Shown here: positions 54,896 through 64,000 of the stretch, one piece after another
How positions within the stretch are numbered: position 1 is the first letter of the stretch
Layout of the letters: the number at the start of each line of letters is the position of its first letter
Assembly: GCF_900475675.1 (NCBI RefSeq)
Contig: NZ_LS483403.1
Location: 1,488,001-1,552,000, forward strand
DNA from: Streptococcus lutetiensis
GTDB lineage: Bacteria > Bacillota > Bacilli > Lactobacillales > Streptococcaceae
Length of the DNA: 64,000 bases
Direction of reading: 5' to 3'
The notes under the pieces: generated by a model
Seen by the model: the letters and a program-made list of their open reading frames with translations, nothing else
What the model was told of the DNA's origin: nothing
Database searches by the model: none
Translations under genes and position numbers: made by a program

Positions 54896-55565
54896 CTGTT
54901 ACCTCCAAACGATAACCAACACCACGAACTGTCTTAATCAGATGACTAGCATCTCCAAGCTTCATACGAAGGGTTCCAATATGAACATCAACTGTCCGTG
55001 TTTCTCCGATAAAGTGTTCTCCCCAAACTTTATCCAAAAGTTCTTGCCGCGTAAAAACACGGCCAGGATTTAACATCAATAAAGATAGCAGATCAAATTC
55101 TTTCAAAGTTAATTCGATTTTTTGTCCATTATTTCTAACCGTGTAATTCTTTGCATCCAGAGAGAGGTTTTTTATTGTCAAATGAGTTTCCTGTTCCTGA
55201 TTGGATGTACGTCTGAGAACTGCTTTGATGCGAGAAATCATTTCCATCATACCAAACGGCTTAACCAAATAATCATCGGCACCCAAATCTAATCCTTTGA
55301 CTTTATCAAATTCTGTTCCTTTAGCAGTTGTCATGATTACTGGAATATCTTTTGTCATACCATTTGATCGTAGGGATTTTAAAATGGTCAATCCATCATC
55401 TACAGGCAACATGATATCTAACAGTATAAGCTTAGGTTGCTCTTCTTCCATGGCTTTCCAAAATAGAACGGAGTCAGGAAACCCCTGAGCCTCAAACCCT
55501 GCTGTTCGTAAAGTATAAAGCATCAGTTCTCGAATATCATCATCATCTTCAACGCAGTAAATCAT
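54888..55565 (-). CDS. pnpR: OmpR-type response regulator (PnpR/PhoP)
   Basis: 225-residue phosphate regulator. Receiver residues: acidic VEDDDD near 5-10, phospho-acceptor Asp in LILLDIMLP near 53, Lys in LVKPFG near 102. The C-terminal winged helix has GRVFTRQELLDKVWG near 168 and ETRTVDVHIGTLRMKLG near 189. Expected to bind TTTACA direct repeats at pstS. Overlaps phoU by 4 bp. Confidence 0.93.
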   Translation of the reverse strand: MIYCVEDDDDIRELMLYTLRTAGFEAQGFPDSVLFWKAMEEEQPKLILLDIMLPVDDGLTILKSLRSNGMTKDIPVIMTTAKGTEFDKVKGLDLGADDYLVKPFGMMEMISRIKAVLRRTSNQEQETHLTIKNLSLDAKNYTVRNNGQKIELTLKEFDLLSLLMLNPGRVFTRQELLDKVWGEHFIGETRTVDVHIGTLRMKLGDASHLIKTVRGVGYRLEVTDD

Positions 55566-56215
55566 GTTTCTTCTCCATTCAGTTCACCAGTGATTGAAAA
55601 AATTACCCACTTAGCGACATTGACGGTATGGTCACCAATTCTTTCCAAATATTTGGCAATCATCAAAACATCAATAGTATATTCACCATCATTTCCAAGT
55701 TCAGCAATATGGGCAATTAAACTTGCCTTTATTGTATCAAATTCTTTATCCACTGTGACATCTTTTTGGATAACTTTTAAAGCTAAAGTCTCATCATCAT
55801 GGACAAAGGCATCCACACTATCTGTTACCATATGGACAACGTGTTTGACCATTTGCTTGAGATGACGAAACTCAGCTCCTTCATGAACATGACCATCACC
55901 AATAATATCAACAATTTCAGCAGATTGAGCACCAATACGCTTCATATCATAAACCATTTTCAAAGCAGCTGAAATACGTCGCAAATCCTTGGCAACCGGC
56001 TGTTGACGAAGCAGTAACTTAAGACATTGTGATTCAATATCTCTTTCCATCTGCTCAATTTTTTGATAAGTTTTGCCAACATCATTAACCAGATGCTGAT
56101 CATTTTCACTGATGAGCATTAAGGATTTTGAAATAATTTCCTCACATAACGACCCCATCAAAATTAAATTGGTATTGAGTGCATGCAGTTGATTTTCAAA
56201 GGCTGAGCGTATCAT
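55562..56215 (-). CDS. phoU: Phosphate transport regulator PhoU
   Basis: 217-residue two-PhoU-domain helical protein that couples the Pst transporter to the sensor kinase. Repeated metal-binding motif [20 protein letters not shown] (EXXXD-type) near 70-90 and [19 protein letters not shown] near 188-206. Overlaps both neighbours by 4 bp. Confidence 0.94.
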   Translation of the reverse strand: MIRSAFENQLHALNTNLILMGSLCEEIISKSLMLISENDQHLVNDVGKTYQKIEQMERDIESQCLKLLLRQQPVAKDLRRISAALKMVYDMKRIGAQSAEIVDIIGDGHVHEGAEFRHLKQMVKHVVHMVTDSVDAFVHDDETLALKVIQKDVTVDKEFDTIKASLIAHIAELGNDGEYTIDVLMIAKYLERIGDHTVNVAKWVIFSITGELNGEET

Positions 56216-56961
56216 CCGAATCTCCCTGTTATATAATTTTCTGTGCGTTCGTCTTGTGGCATTGAAAATAGTTGGCTTGTTTTATTGTACTCAACAATTT
56301 CGCCCAATAAGAAGAAGGCCGTCTTGTCGGAAATCCGCACAGCTTGTTGCATGTTGTGGGTCACCATGACGATAGTATATTTTTTCTTGAGTTCAATAAC
56401 CAAATCTTCAATTTTTGCTGTTGAAATCGGATCTAAGGCACTTGTTGGTTCATCCATGAGGAGAACTTCAGGTTCAATGGCCAAAGCTCTAGCAATGCAA
56501 AGCCGTTGCTGTTGACCACCAGACATACCAAGAGCAGATTTATTGAGGCGATCTTTGACTTCGTCCCAGATAGCGGCTTGTTTTAAGGAACGCTCCACAA
56601 TTTCATCCAATTGAACTTTATTGTGAATACCGTGAGTTCTAGGCCCGAAGGCAATGTTGTCATAGATGCTCATCGGAAATGGATTGGGTTTTTGGAAAAC
56701 CATACCTACTTTTTTACGAAGGACATTGATGTCTAAATCACGGTAAACATTTTCTTTATCTAATGTGACCTCTCCGGTAATGCGGCAATTTTTCACCAAG
56801 TCATTCATTCGGTTAAGACTTTTTAGCAAGGTCGATTTTCCACATCCTGATGGACCAATGAAAGCTGTAATTTCATTGCTGGCAATTTCCAGATTAATGT
56901 TTTTTAAAGCTTTGAAGTCTCCGTAGTAGAGATCCAAATTTTTAATTTCTATTTTATTCAT
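56212..56961 (-). CDS. pstB: Phosphate ABC transporter ATPase
   Basis: 249 residues. Walker [20 protein letters not shown] near 36-54, Q loop [16 protein letters not shown], signature [18 protein letters not shown] near 145, Walker [17 protein letters not shown] near 167. Energises phosphate uptake with PstA/PstC. Overlaps pstA by 8 bp. Confidence 0.97.
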   Translation of the reverse strand: MNKIEIKNLDLYYGDFKALKNINLEIASNEITAFIGPSGCGKSTLLKSLNRMNDLVKNCRITGEVTLDKENVYRDLDINVLRKKVGMVFQKPNPFPMSIYDNIAFGPRTHGIHNKVQLDEIVERSLKQAAIWDEVKDRLNKSALGMSGGQQQRLCIARALAIEPEVLLMDEPTSALDPISTAKIEDLVIELKKKYTIVMVTHNMQQAVRISDKTAFFLLGEIVEYNKTSQLFSMPQDERTENYITGRFG

Positions 56962-57832
56962 CGCTTGTTTTACTTCCTAATCGTCTAGCAATCAAACCTG
57001 ACACTAGATTAATGATAATAACTAATACTAAGAGAACCACTGCTGTAGCGTAGGTTTGATTGACATAAAGTCCCTCTCCTGAGATAGCATACATATGTAC
57101 AGCCAAAGTCCGTGACGAACTGAAAATACTTTTCGCCACTTCAGCAACCGTACCTGCTGTAAAAATCAAGGCGGCTGATTCTCCCACAATTCGCCCAATC
57201 GCTAAAATAATTCCTGAAAAAATTCCTGGCATGGCGCTAGGAAGGACAATTTTAAAAATTGTCCTAAGTTTACCCGCCCCAAGTGCAAAAGCCCCTTCAC
57301 GATAGGAGTCTGGTACTGAAAGCAAAGCTTCTTCTGTTGTTCGCATAATCAGTGGCAAAATCATGATACTAAGTGTAACAGCTCCTGACAGCAAGGAAAG
57401 TCCCATGTGAGCAAACTTAACAAAGAAAAGAGCGCCAAACAGTCCATAGATAATGGAGGGAATCCCAGAGAGCGTTTCAGTTGCAATCCGGATAACACTA
57501 ACAAAAGGGTTATCACGACGCGCATATTCTACCAAGTAAATAGAGGCCCCTATACCAATAGGTACGGCAACACTTAATGCCAAAATGGTCATAAAAACTG
57601 TATTGATTAAGGCCGGTAACAACGATACATTCTCACTATTGTAAGTCCAAGCAAACAAACTCATGTTTAAATTGGGCAAGCCTTTGACCAGAATATATCC
57701 GACCGTGAAAGCAATTCCGACAAATGTTATCAAGGCAGCACCATAAACTAACAAATACAACATTAATGATACCAGGTCCCGTCGGCGTGACTGCCAATCT
57801 TGCTTGAAGCTATGGTGATTGATATTTTCCAT
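56954..57832 (-). CDS. pstA: Phosphate ABC transporter permease PstA
   Basis: 292-residue integral membrane protein with about six spans and the EAA-type loop [20 protein letters not shown] near 180-199. Forms the pore with PstC. Stop and pstC gap are only 2 bp. Confidence 0.95.
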   Translation of the reverse strand: MENINHHSFKQDWQSRRRDLVSLMLYLLVYGAALITFVGIAFTVGYILVKGLPNLNMSLFAWTYNSENVSLLPALINTVFMTILALSVAVPIGIGASIYLVEYARRDNPFVSVIRIATETLSGIPSIIYGLFGALFFVKFAHMGLSLLSGAVTLSIMILPLIMRTTEEALLSVPDSYREGAFALGAGKLRTIFKIVLPSAMPGIFSGIILAIGRIVGESAALIFTAGTVAEVAKSIFSSSRTLAVHMYAISGEGLYVNQTYATAVVLLVLVIIINLVSGLIARRLGSKTSDE

Positions 57833-57834
57833 GT

Positions 57835-58680
57835 CTACTCCTCTTTATGTAACAACGAAAAGCTGATGTTAATGATTAGGACAAATATAAAAAGAACAAC
57901 AGCTGTCCCTATAAGAGCCTCTCTGTGAAGACCGCTAGAGTACCCCATCTCCATAACAATATTGGTTGTCATAGTTCTGACCCCTGATGTCAAGGAATCT
58001 GGCAAGACAGCTTGGTTACCTGCAACCATGATAACTGCCATAGTTTCCCCGATTGCGCGTCCAATCCCTAAAATGACAGATGCCAAAATTCCCCGCTTAG
58101 CTGCTGGCAGTACTGCAAAAAAGATGCTACGCTCATGGGAAGCCCCCAGAGCTAAACCACCTTCATAATAGGATCTAGGAACAGCACGAATAGCAGCCTC
58201 AGAGACACTGATAATAGTTGGTAAAATCATCAAACCAAGCAAAATTGAAGCGGTAAGTACCCCCATTCCAAAGCCACCGATGTTATCACGAACAAAGGGA
58301 ACTAAAACAACCAAACCAAAGAAACCATAAACAACCGATGGTATCCCTGCCATGAGGTTAATAGCCGCCTTGAGCGGTCTATAGATGGCTTCTGGACAAA
58401 AAGAAGACATAAAAACCGCTGTCAAAACTCCAACAGGTACCCCAATAATAAGCGCCCCTGCTGTCACATAAAGTGAACCGACAATCATTGGAAAAATACC
58501 AAAAAGGTTGTTAGCCGGTCTCCATACAGTTCCGAAAAGAAAGTTACCTAAACCAATTTGATGAATAGCAGGAATCCCACTCGAAAACAAAAAGATGCAG
58601 ATTAGTAGCACGGATAGAACAGAAATGCATGCGGTAAGAAAAAATACCGCTTGCATCATTTTTTCTTTTGTATGATTCAT
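57835..58680 (-). CDS. pstC: Phosphate ABC transporter permease PstC
   Basis: 281 residues, six spans, EAA loop YEGGLALGASHERSIFFAVL near 172-191. Partner of PstA. Separated from pstS by 10 bp, with GGTCATGAATG at the start. Confidence 0.95.
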   Translation of the reverse strand: MNHTKEKMMQAVFFLTACISVLSVLLICIFLFSSGIPAIHQIGLGNFLFGTVWRPANNLFGIFPMIVGSLYVTAGALIIGVPVGVLTAVFMSSFCPEAIYRPLKAAINLMAGIPSVVYGFFGLVVLVPFVRDNIGGFGMGVLTASILLGLMILPTIISVSEAAIRAVPRSYYEGGLALGASHERSIFFAVLPAAKRGILASVILGIGRAIGETMAVIMVAGNQAVLPDSLTSGVRTMTTNIVMEMGYSSGLHREALIGTAVVLFIFVLIINISFSLLHKEE

Positions 58681-58690
58681 TCATGACCCC

Positions 58691-59572
58691 TTAGTCTGAA
58701 AGACCGTCCCAGCTTGTTGTCTTACCTGTAAAAATAGTCTTGACTTGTTCGCTTGTTAAGCCATCAACTTTGTTATCTTTATTAACAATAACAGCAATAC
58801 CATCTATCGCAATAACCGTTGAGCTGACTCCTTTAGATGTTTCTTCATCTTTCAAATCACGTGACGCCATTCCAATATCAGCTGTTCCCTCGATTGCATT
58901 TGTGATACCTGTTGAGGAGTCGCTTTGTTGAATCTCTACTTCAACCTTAGAATTGACTTTGCTATAAGCTTCTTTTAATTTTTCCATAACTGGTGTGACA
59001 GAGCTTGATCCTGAAACCACAACCTTGCCAGAATCAACTGAAGATTGATAGGCTTTGGTATCGTCAAGTGGAATGTAACCATTTTCTTCTACGACAGCTT
59101 GACCATCAGAACTTAAAATAAAGTTGATGAAATCTTGAGCAGCCTCACTTATCTTATCTTTAGTCACAATGTTAAATGGTCGAGAAATCTTGTAGCTTCC
59201 GGCTTTAATATTGGTAACACTTGCCTCAGTACCATCAATTTTCAGAACCTTGACGGTATCATCCAAAGAACCTAGCGAAGTATAGCCGATAGCTGACTTA
59301 TCTCCAGCTACTGTCGTTAGCATAACAGAGGTCGAGTTAGTAACAATGGCTTTGTCCGTTGTCAAATCAACTTTTTCACCATTTTGCTCTTTTTGAACTC
59401 CGAAAAGTTCAACAAAAGCACCGCGTGTCCCAGACCCATCTTCACGGGAAACAACGCTGATGTTACCAGATGCAGATGAAGAGTCCCCGTTTGATTTGCT
59501 ACAAGCTGAAAGTCCCACTAGAGCTGTTAAGCCAGCTAGGGCCAGTACCGAAAACAATTTACATTTTTTCAT
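58691..59572 (-). CDS. pstS: Phosphate-binding lipoprotein PstS
   Basis: 293-residue extracellular binding lipoprotein. ATG at 59572 (MKKCKLFSVLALAGLTALVG) follows AAAGGAGAACATC; lipobox LSAC near 21-24. Ligand motifs GNISVVSREDGSGTRGAFVE near 34, TSVMLTTVAGD near 80, and the second half with KVVVSGSSSVTPVMEKL near 187. First gene of the operon, preceded by TTTACA repeats. Confidence 0.95.
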   Translation of the reverse strand: MKKCKLFSVLALAGLTALVGLSACSKSNGDSSSASGNISVVSREDGSGTRGAFVELFGVQKEQNGEKVDLTTDKAIVTNSTSVMLTTVAGDKSAIGYTSLGSLDDTVKVLKIDGTEASVTNIKAGSYKISRPFNIVTKDKISEAAQDFINFILSSDGQAVVEENGYIPLDDTKAYQSSVDSGKVVVSGSSSVTPVMEKLKEAYSKVNSKVEVEIQQSDSSTGITNAIEGTADIGMASRDLKDEETSKGVSSTVIAIDGIAVIVNKDNKVDGLTSEQVKTIFTGKTTSWDGLSD

Positions 59573-59641
59573 GATGTTCTCCTTTAAATTCTTTACAATG
59601 ACCATTATAGAAAGCCAACATCAAATCTATTACCATATTTT

Positions 59642-59658
59642 TGTAAAGTTTTTGTAAA
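59642..59658 (-). promoter_or_regulatory. PhoP/PnpR box upstream of pstS
   Basis: On the minus strand TTTACA (59658-59653), 5 bp, TTTACA (59647-59642): direct repeats with 11-bp period, the layout of Gram-positive Pho boxes. Located 70 bp upstream of the pstS start. Confidence 0.6.
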
Positions 59659-59823
59659 ATCATTACCAAACGCTCACTCTTATCACACAGTTAAAATAGG
59701 CAGTTACTTCAAAAAATGCTATAATAAATAAAGCTTTAAGAAATACTCAAAAAGAAACATAAGGCAATGAAAATTTGACAAGAGGGTCTAACCCCTTGCT
59801 ACGAAAGGAATCACAAAAATATT

Positions 59824-60123
59824 ATGATGAATATGCAAAATATGATGCGTCAGGCTCAAAAACTCCAAAAACAAATGGAGAAAAAACAATCTGAACTTGC
59901 TAGTACAACTTTCACTGGAAAATCAGCTCAAGATTTAGTTGTTGTTGAGTTTACAGGTGATAAAAAATTGGTGAACATCTCATTCAAAGATGCTATCGTT
60001 GACCCAGATGATGTTGAAACACTTCAAGACATGACAACACAAGCAATCAACGATGCACTTTCTCAAATCGATGATGCCACACAAAAAACACTAGGCGCAT
60101 TTGCAGGAAAATTACCATTTTAA
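59824..60123 (+). CDS. ebfC: YbaB/EbfC nucleoid-associated protein
   Basis: 99-residue DNA-binding protein. N-terminal helix [20 protein letters not shown], central [17 protein letters not shown]-terminal helix, as in the YbaB family. Starts ATGATG with CGAAAGGAATC upstream. Single gene. Confidence 0.93.
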   Translation: MMNMQNMMRQAQKLQKQMEKKQSELASTTFTGKSAQDLVVVEFTGDKKLVNISFKDAIVDPDDVETLQDMTTQAINDALSQIDDATQKTLGAFAGKLPF

Positions 60124-60134
60124 TGACATAATCA

Positions 60135-60168
60135 AAAAAGCTCGAACCTTAACAGGTTCGAGCTTTTT
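60135..60168 (+). terminator. Bidirectional terminator, ebfC and MerR gene
   Basis: AAAAAGCTCGAACC / GGTTCGAGCTTTTT with a TTAACA loop; overlaps the MerR-gene stop. Confidence 0.9.
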
Positions 60169-60901
60169 AAGCTTCTTTTGCTGTTTCTAAACAATAAGAT
60201 TTTTCATGACAATGTGGGCAAGTTAATTTTCGCGTTTTAGGAGTATGACGAGCAAATACGAATTCCCTATACGTTGGTTGGAAAAGTTGGTGGCAATTGG
60301 GACAGATATAAGCTATTTTACGTAAAAAATGATAAGACAATGTTAATAATATGCCAACATACACCAAACCAATACCCATACCAACACCTTGCCAAACAAC
60401 AGATTGTAGACGACTTGCAAGCCAAGCAACACAAAGAACAAAAATAAGAATCGTTGCTAGATTACTAATCCACATCCGTTTTTGCAAACGATGCCAAACT
60501 AATTGATTTTTCATGGTAAGAGAAATGTCTGTTAAAAATTCTAGTGATTGTCCTGACTGGCTCTTAACTCTGTCAAGCAAGTTTACAGCAATGTCAAGTT
60601 TAGCTTTCTTTTCTGCAAGTTGCTCTTTAGTTTCTTTGATATGTTCTACGAGAAGAAGTTCTAAAACCTGCTTAGCATTTTTTTCGGCAAAAAGACGCTT
60701 AATTTGCTCGATTGAAAAATCTATTTCTCGTAAGAAACAAATCATGCGCAGACGTTCCAAATCACTCTCAATATAGATACGACGACCACCTTCTGTCAAT
60801 TGTGACGGTAATAGGATGCCACGCTTATCATAATACTGAACCGTACGAACAGAAACACCAGCTAACTTGGCTAAATCACCAGTAGAATAGGTTTGAGACA
60901 T
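60167..60901 (-). CDS. MerR regulator with membrane spans and zinc ribbon
   Basis: 244 residues. N-terminal MerR HTH (YSTGDLAKLAGVSVRTVQYY with wing YDKRGILLPSQLTEGGRRIY), coiled coil 85-125, then two hydrophobic spans (LATILIFVLCVAWLASRL; GMGIGLVYVGILLTLSYHFL) and a C-terminal zinc ribbon with CPNCHQLF and CPHCHEKSYC. A DNA-binding protein anchored in the membrane with a cysteine-rich end could sense metal, redox or membrane state; the signal is unknown. Start ATG 60901 with GGAGG 8 nt upstream. Own 19-bp-spacer promoter. Confidence 0.88.
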   Translation of the reverse strand: MSQTYSTGDLAKLAGVSVRTVQYYDKRGILLPSQLTEGGRRIYIESDLERLRMICFLREIDFSIEQIKRLFAEKNAKQVLELLLVEHIKETKEQLAEKKAKLDIAVNLLDRVKSQSGQSLEFLTDISLTMKNQLVWHRLQKRMWISNLATILIFVLCVAWLASRLQSVVWQGVGMGIGLVYVGILLTLSYHFLRKIAYICPNCHQLFQPTYREFVFARHTPKTRKLTCPHCHEKSYCLETAKEA

Positions 60902-60925
60902 TCCTTTCACCTCCTTTCTGCCCTT

Positions 60926-60969
60926 ATTATAGGACAGAACCTAAGGTCACAAGTAAGGGGTTACCTTAG
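60926..60969 (-). promoter_or_regulatory. MerR-type promoter of the regulator gene
   Basis: Minus strand TTACTT (60956-60951), 19 bp, TATAAT (60931-60926). The spacer contains ACCTTAGGT, and CTAAGGT lies 15 bp further up (dyad CTAAGGT...ACCTTAG). The long spacer and dyad are the hallmark of MerR-controlled promoters, suggesting autoregulation. Confidence 0.7.
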
Positions 60970-61005
60970 ATGATTTTTTCGGTTTTTGAAAAAATAGCAA
61001 AGCTC

Positions 61006-61593
61006 TTAGTCAAAAAAGTCACCCAAAGCAGCGAATGGATTGTCACCATGCTCCTCTTCTTGCTGAATCAAATAAGATTTATTCTCATCAAATTCCATAA
61101 ATTTCTCATAGACTAGTGCTGTCATGCGAGCATCTTCCATAGAATTATGCCCGTGACCAGATATTCCTAAAAAGTCAGCAACACTTGTTAATTTAAGATT
61201 AGCAATACCATTTAAATCTGAGCTACGACGTTCATAAGCTTCATCATACAAATCAACCTTGTAAAGCTCTATCAAGTCTAAATTATTTTCAGCTAACAAA
61301 GGAAGGTCTGATTTCAAAGCATTGTAGCCAACGAGAGCTGTTTTGCCAACAAAATCTTTAAAATTAGCCAAGACTTTATCTAATTTTGGCGCCTTAGCAA
61401 TTTTTTCAGACGTGATTCCTGTCAAACCATTAATAAAAGATTGTAAAGGCACATCTGTGTAAACATAAGTGTCAAAGTTGTCAACTTCTACACCATCTCG
61501 AAATTTTACAGCAGAAACCTGAATAATATGACTGATTTCAGCAACAGTATTAAATTCTAAGTCAAAGGCAATATACTCAGATAGCTTTTCCAT
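61006..61593 (-). CDS. DnaQ-like 3'-5' exonuclease
   Basis: 195-residue stand-alone DEDD exonuclease. ExoI YIAFDLEFN near 8-15 (metal Asp/Glu), ExoII VGYNALKSDLPLLAENN near 87-103, ExoIII HNSMEDARMTALVYEKF near 149-165. C-terminal 30 residues are acidic and unlike polymerase III epsilon, so a nuclease in repair or RNA turnover is more likely than a proofreading subunit. Starts 74 bp after the rocS end, probably co-transcribed through a hairpin. Confidence 0.85.
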   Translation of the reverse strand: MEKLSEYIAFDLEFNTVAEISHIIQVSAVKFRDGVEVDNFDTYVYTDVPLQSFINGLTGITSEKIAKAPKLDKVLANFKDFVGKTALVGYNALKSDLPLLAENNLDLIELYKVDLYDEAYERRSSDLNGIANLKLTSVADFLGISGHGHNSMEDARMTALVYEKFMEFDENKSYLIQQEEEHGDNPFAALGDFFD

Positions 61594-61632
61594 AATTCCT
61601 CCCTAAAAATATCATCCTTTCTTTATAAAACA

Positions 61633-61654
61633 AGCTGGAACTTTCGTCCCAGCT
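61633..61654 (-). terminator. Terminator after rocS
   Basis: Minus strand AGCTGGGAC-GAAA-GTTCCAGCT, followed by TTGTTTT. Confidence 0.7.
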
Positions 61655-61667
61655 CCGCCTAATAAGC

Positions 61668-62213
61668 CTATTTTTTACCAAAGAGACGAGCAAACAATCC
61701 TTTCGGAGCGGCTGCTTGTTCTTCTTGCTCTTGAATAGCTTCTTCTGTTTTTGTTTGAATTTCTTCAAATTCAGCCTTAGCTTCATTAAGTTCAAGTTGA
61801 AGACGTTTGCTATCTTCCATAGCAGCGAGTGTCAATTGTTGTTGTTGATCTAGTTGCTTGTCTTTCTCACCGATTTGAACATCTTTCACTCGAAGTTGTT
61901 CATCTTTTGAAGCCAATTGTTTGTCCTTAGCTTTTAGTTGTTCATAGAGACGTGTAATCTCTGTATTTTTTTCATCAACTAAAATTTCTAAAAGTTCACG
62001 TTGTTTTGTTTCTTCGTCAATTGGATCATCTTCAAAAATGGTTTTTTTATAAATTTCTTCTAATTTGATCAAGCCGCTACGATTAACTACTGTAACACCT
62101 TTTTCATTTTTATCTACATCTTCTTCTGAGAGATTCTTAACACGATTATTAACCGCTTGGCGGCTAACTCCTAGAATCTCAGCAATTTCACTAACTGTTT
62201 TCTCGATTGCCAT
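61668..62213 (-). CDS. rocS: Chromosome segregation regulator RocS (DUF536)
   Basis: 181 residues from the ATG at 62213 (MAIEKTVSEIAEILGVSRQA) after AGAGGATATT; the reading from 62339 adds 42 residues without support. N-terminal MerR/winged-type HTH (EIAEILGVSRQAVNNRVKNL), long central coiled coil with heptads (EQLKAKDKQLASKDEQLRVK...), and C-terminal basic amphipathic helix APKGLFARLFGKK, which in pneumococcal RocS binds the membrane. The layout matches RocS, which links nucleoid segregation with division. Assignment by architecture and family. Confidence 0.85.
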   Translation of the reverse strand: MAIEKTVSEIAEILGVSRQAVNNRVKNLSEEDVDKNEKGVTVVNRSGLIKLEEIYKKTIFEDDPIDEETKQRELLEILVDEKNTEITRLYEQLKAKDKQLASKDEQLRVKDVQIGEKDKQLDQQQQLTLAAMEDSKRLQLELNEAKAEFEEIQTKTEEAIQEQEEQAAAPKGLFARLFGKK

Positions 62214-62398
62214 AATATCCTCTTTTACATTGAAATACTTATGAAAAGGATAACACATGAACACTTGATTGTCAATTTTTAGCCAGTTACTTGACTGCTT
62301 AAAGCTTGAATTAATAGGCTTTTTTTGCAATCGTGTCAACTTTCTGTTATTTTCTGTAAACTCGCTACTCTATTTCAAAAATATCCATTAGCATTTGA

Positions 62399-63607
<1,209 letters not shown>

Positions 63608-63616
63608 CAATTGCTG

Positions 63617-63642
63617 AGAAATCCAATTTTGGATTTCTTTTT
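63617..63642 (+). terminator. Terminator after flavoprotein gene
   Basis: AGAAATCC-AATTTT-GGATTTCT followed by TTTTT. Confidence 0.8.
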
Positions 63643-63660
63643 TATATATTTAAAAAATAT

Positions 63661-63730
63661 TTAACTAGTTAAGGTTTTTCGCTTGATTCTTAACATAAAA
63701 GTGTTATAATTAATTTTGTTAACCAGTTAA
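63661..63730 (+). promoter_or_regulatory. Two AdcR boxes and rpsN promoter
   Basis: TTAACTAGTTAA (63661-63672) and TTAACCAGTTAA (63719-63730) both match the AdcR consensus TTAACYRGTTAA. They bracket TTGATT (63683-63688), 16 bp, TATAAT (63705-63710). AdcR represses zinc-starvation genes in streptococci, so rpsN here should be induced when zinc is low. Confidence 0.9.
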
Positions 63731-63745
63731 CTAAAAGGAGATATT

Positions 63746-64000
63746 ATGGCTAAAAAATCAAAAATCGCTAGATACAATAAACAATTAAAACTCATTGAAC
63801 AATACGAAGACTTGCGTTGCAAACTAAAAGCTAAAGGTGATTACGAAGCTCTTCGTAAATTACCACGCGACTCAAATCCAAATCGCTTGAAAAACTGTGA
63901 CCGCATTGACGGTCGTCCTCATGCTTACATGCGAAAATTTGGCATGAGCCGTATCAACTTCCGTAATCTTGCTCACGAAGGAAAAATCCCTGGGGTCACA
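63746..64000 (+). CDS. rpsN: Zinc-independent ribosomal protein S14, 3' end cut
   Basis: First 85 codons of S14; the gene leaves the window a few codons before its end (family length about 89). [20 protein letters not shown], then [20 protein letters not shown] and [20 protein letters not shown]. The CXXC pairs of the zinc-containing form are absent (single Cys), so this is the C-minus paralogue that replaces the zinc S14 under zinc limitation. AAAAGGAG precedes the ATG; two AdcR boxes lie upstream. Confidence 0.96.
   Translation, partial: MAKKSKIARYNKQLKLIEQYEDLRCKLKAKGDYEALRKLPRDSNPNRLKNCDRIDGRPHAYMRKFGMSRINFRNLAHEGKIPGVT

Overview
The window looks like a chromosomal segment of a low-GC Gram-positive coccus of the genus Streptococcus, most likely the S. 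bovis/S. equinus (gallolyticus) group. The evidence is gene content: scrKABR, rpsF-ssb-rpsR next to mutY, cppA-glpF-pepX, pstSCAB-phoU with a PnpRS-type two-component system, RocS, pyruvate formate-lyase, AdcR-type boxes at rpsN, and a de novo NAD pathway (nadABC) that most streptococci lack. Several genes are broken and two insertion sequences are present, as in dairy- or host-restricted lineages undergoing gene decay. The species call is inference.

Layout. 0-5.3 kb: sucrose uptake and cleavage (scrK partial, scrA, divergent scrB-scrR). 5.3-15.3 kb: housekeeping genes (nusB, Asp23-like, efp, dCMP deaminase, pepP, uvrA, corA, a DUF1129 protein) with a broken MATE transporter. 15.3-16.6 kb: a small regulator/membrane module in which only the HTH gene is intact. 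16.6-20.4 kb: an ISL3-family IS inserted in the T-tract of the rpsR terminator, the rpsF-ssb-rpsR operon, then an IS30-family IS flanked by 13-bp direct repeats. 20.4-24.0 kb is the accessory core: a sortase-C tail fused by deletion to a pilin/adhesin head, a nonsense-mutated signal peptidase, a small coiled-coil gene, and a promoter-to-terminator unit of at least six micro-ORFs. Each micro-ORF encodes a 13-37 residue peptide around the invariant core Y-K-N-G-D, usually (V/L)-(G/A)-(R/H)-Y-K-N-G-D. Synonymous codons differ between copies while the residues do not, so I consider this array real and the most interesting object in the window. I do not recognise the family.

24.0-34.5 kb: mutY (no Fe-S cysteines), a multiply broken NADPH-FMN-reductase/fumarate-reductase fusion, a candidate ~80-nt small RNA, a DUF421/DUF3290 pair, trxA, a PAP2 phosphatase, and nadBC divergent from nadA with NiaR-like operators over both -35 boxes. 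34.5-50.5 kb: mutS2, cvpA-like, zapA-like, rnhC, lepB, recD2, dinB, pflB, a GNAT, a DUF1269 protein, a serine hydrolase, cppA and glpF. 50.6-64 kb: pepX, a small MITE-like repeat, the phosphate operon pstSCAB-phoU-pnpRS, ebfC, a membrane-anchored MerR regulator, a DnaQ-type exonuclease, rocS, a BaiN-type flavoprotein, and zinc-independent rpsN (partial) behind two AdcR boxes.

A recurring regulatory pattern is visible. mutY, mutS2, rnhC, the GNAT and the flavoprotein gene each have a -10 box exactly 6 nt before the ATG and little or no Shine-Dalgarno, which predicts leaderless mRNAs. No tRNA, rRNA, CRISPR array or prophage was seen.
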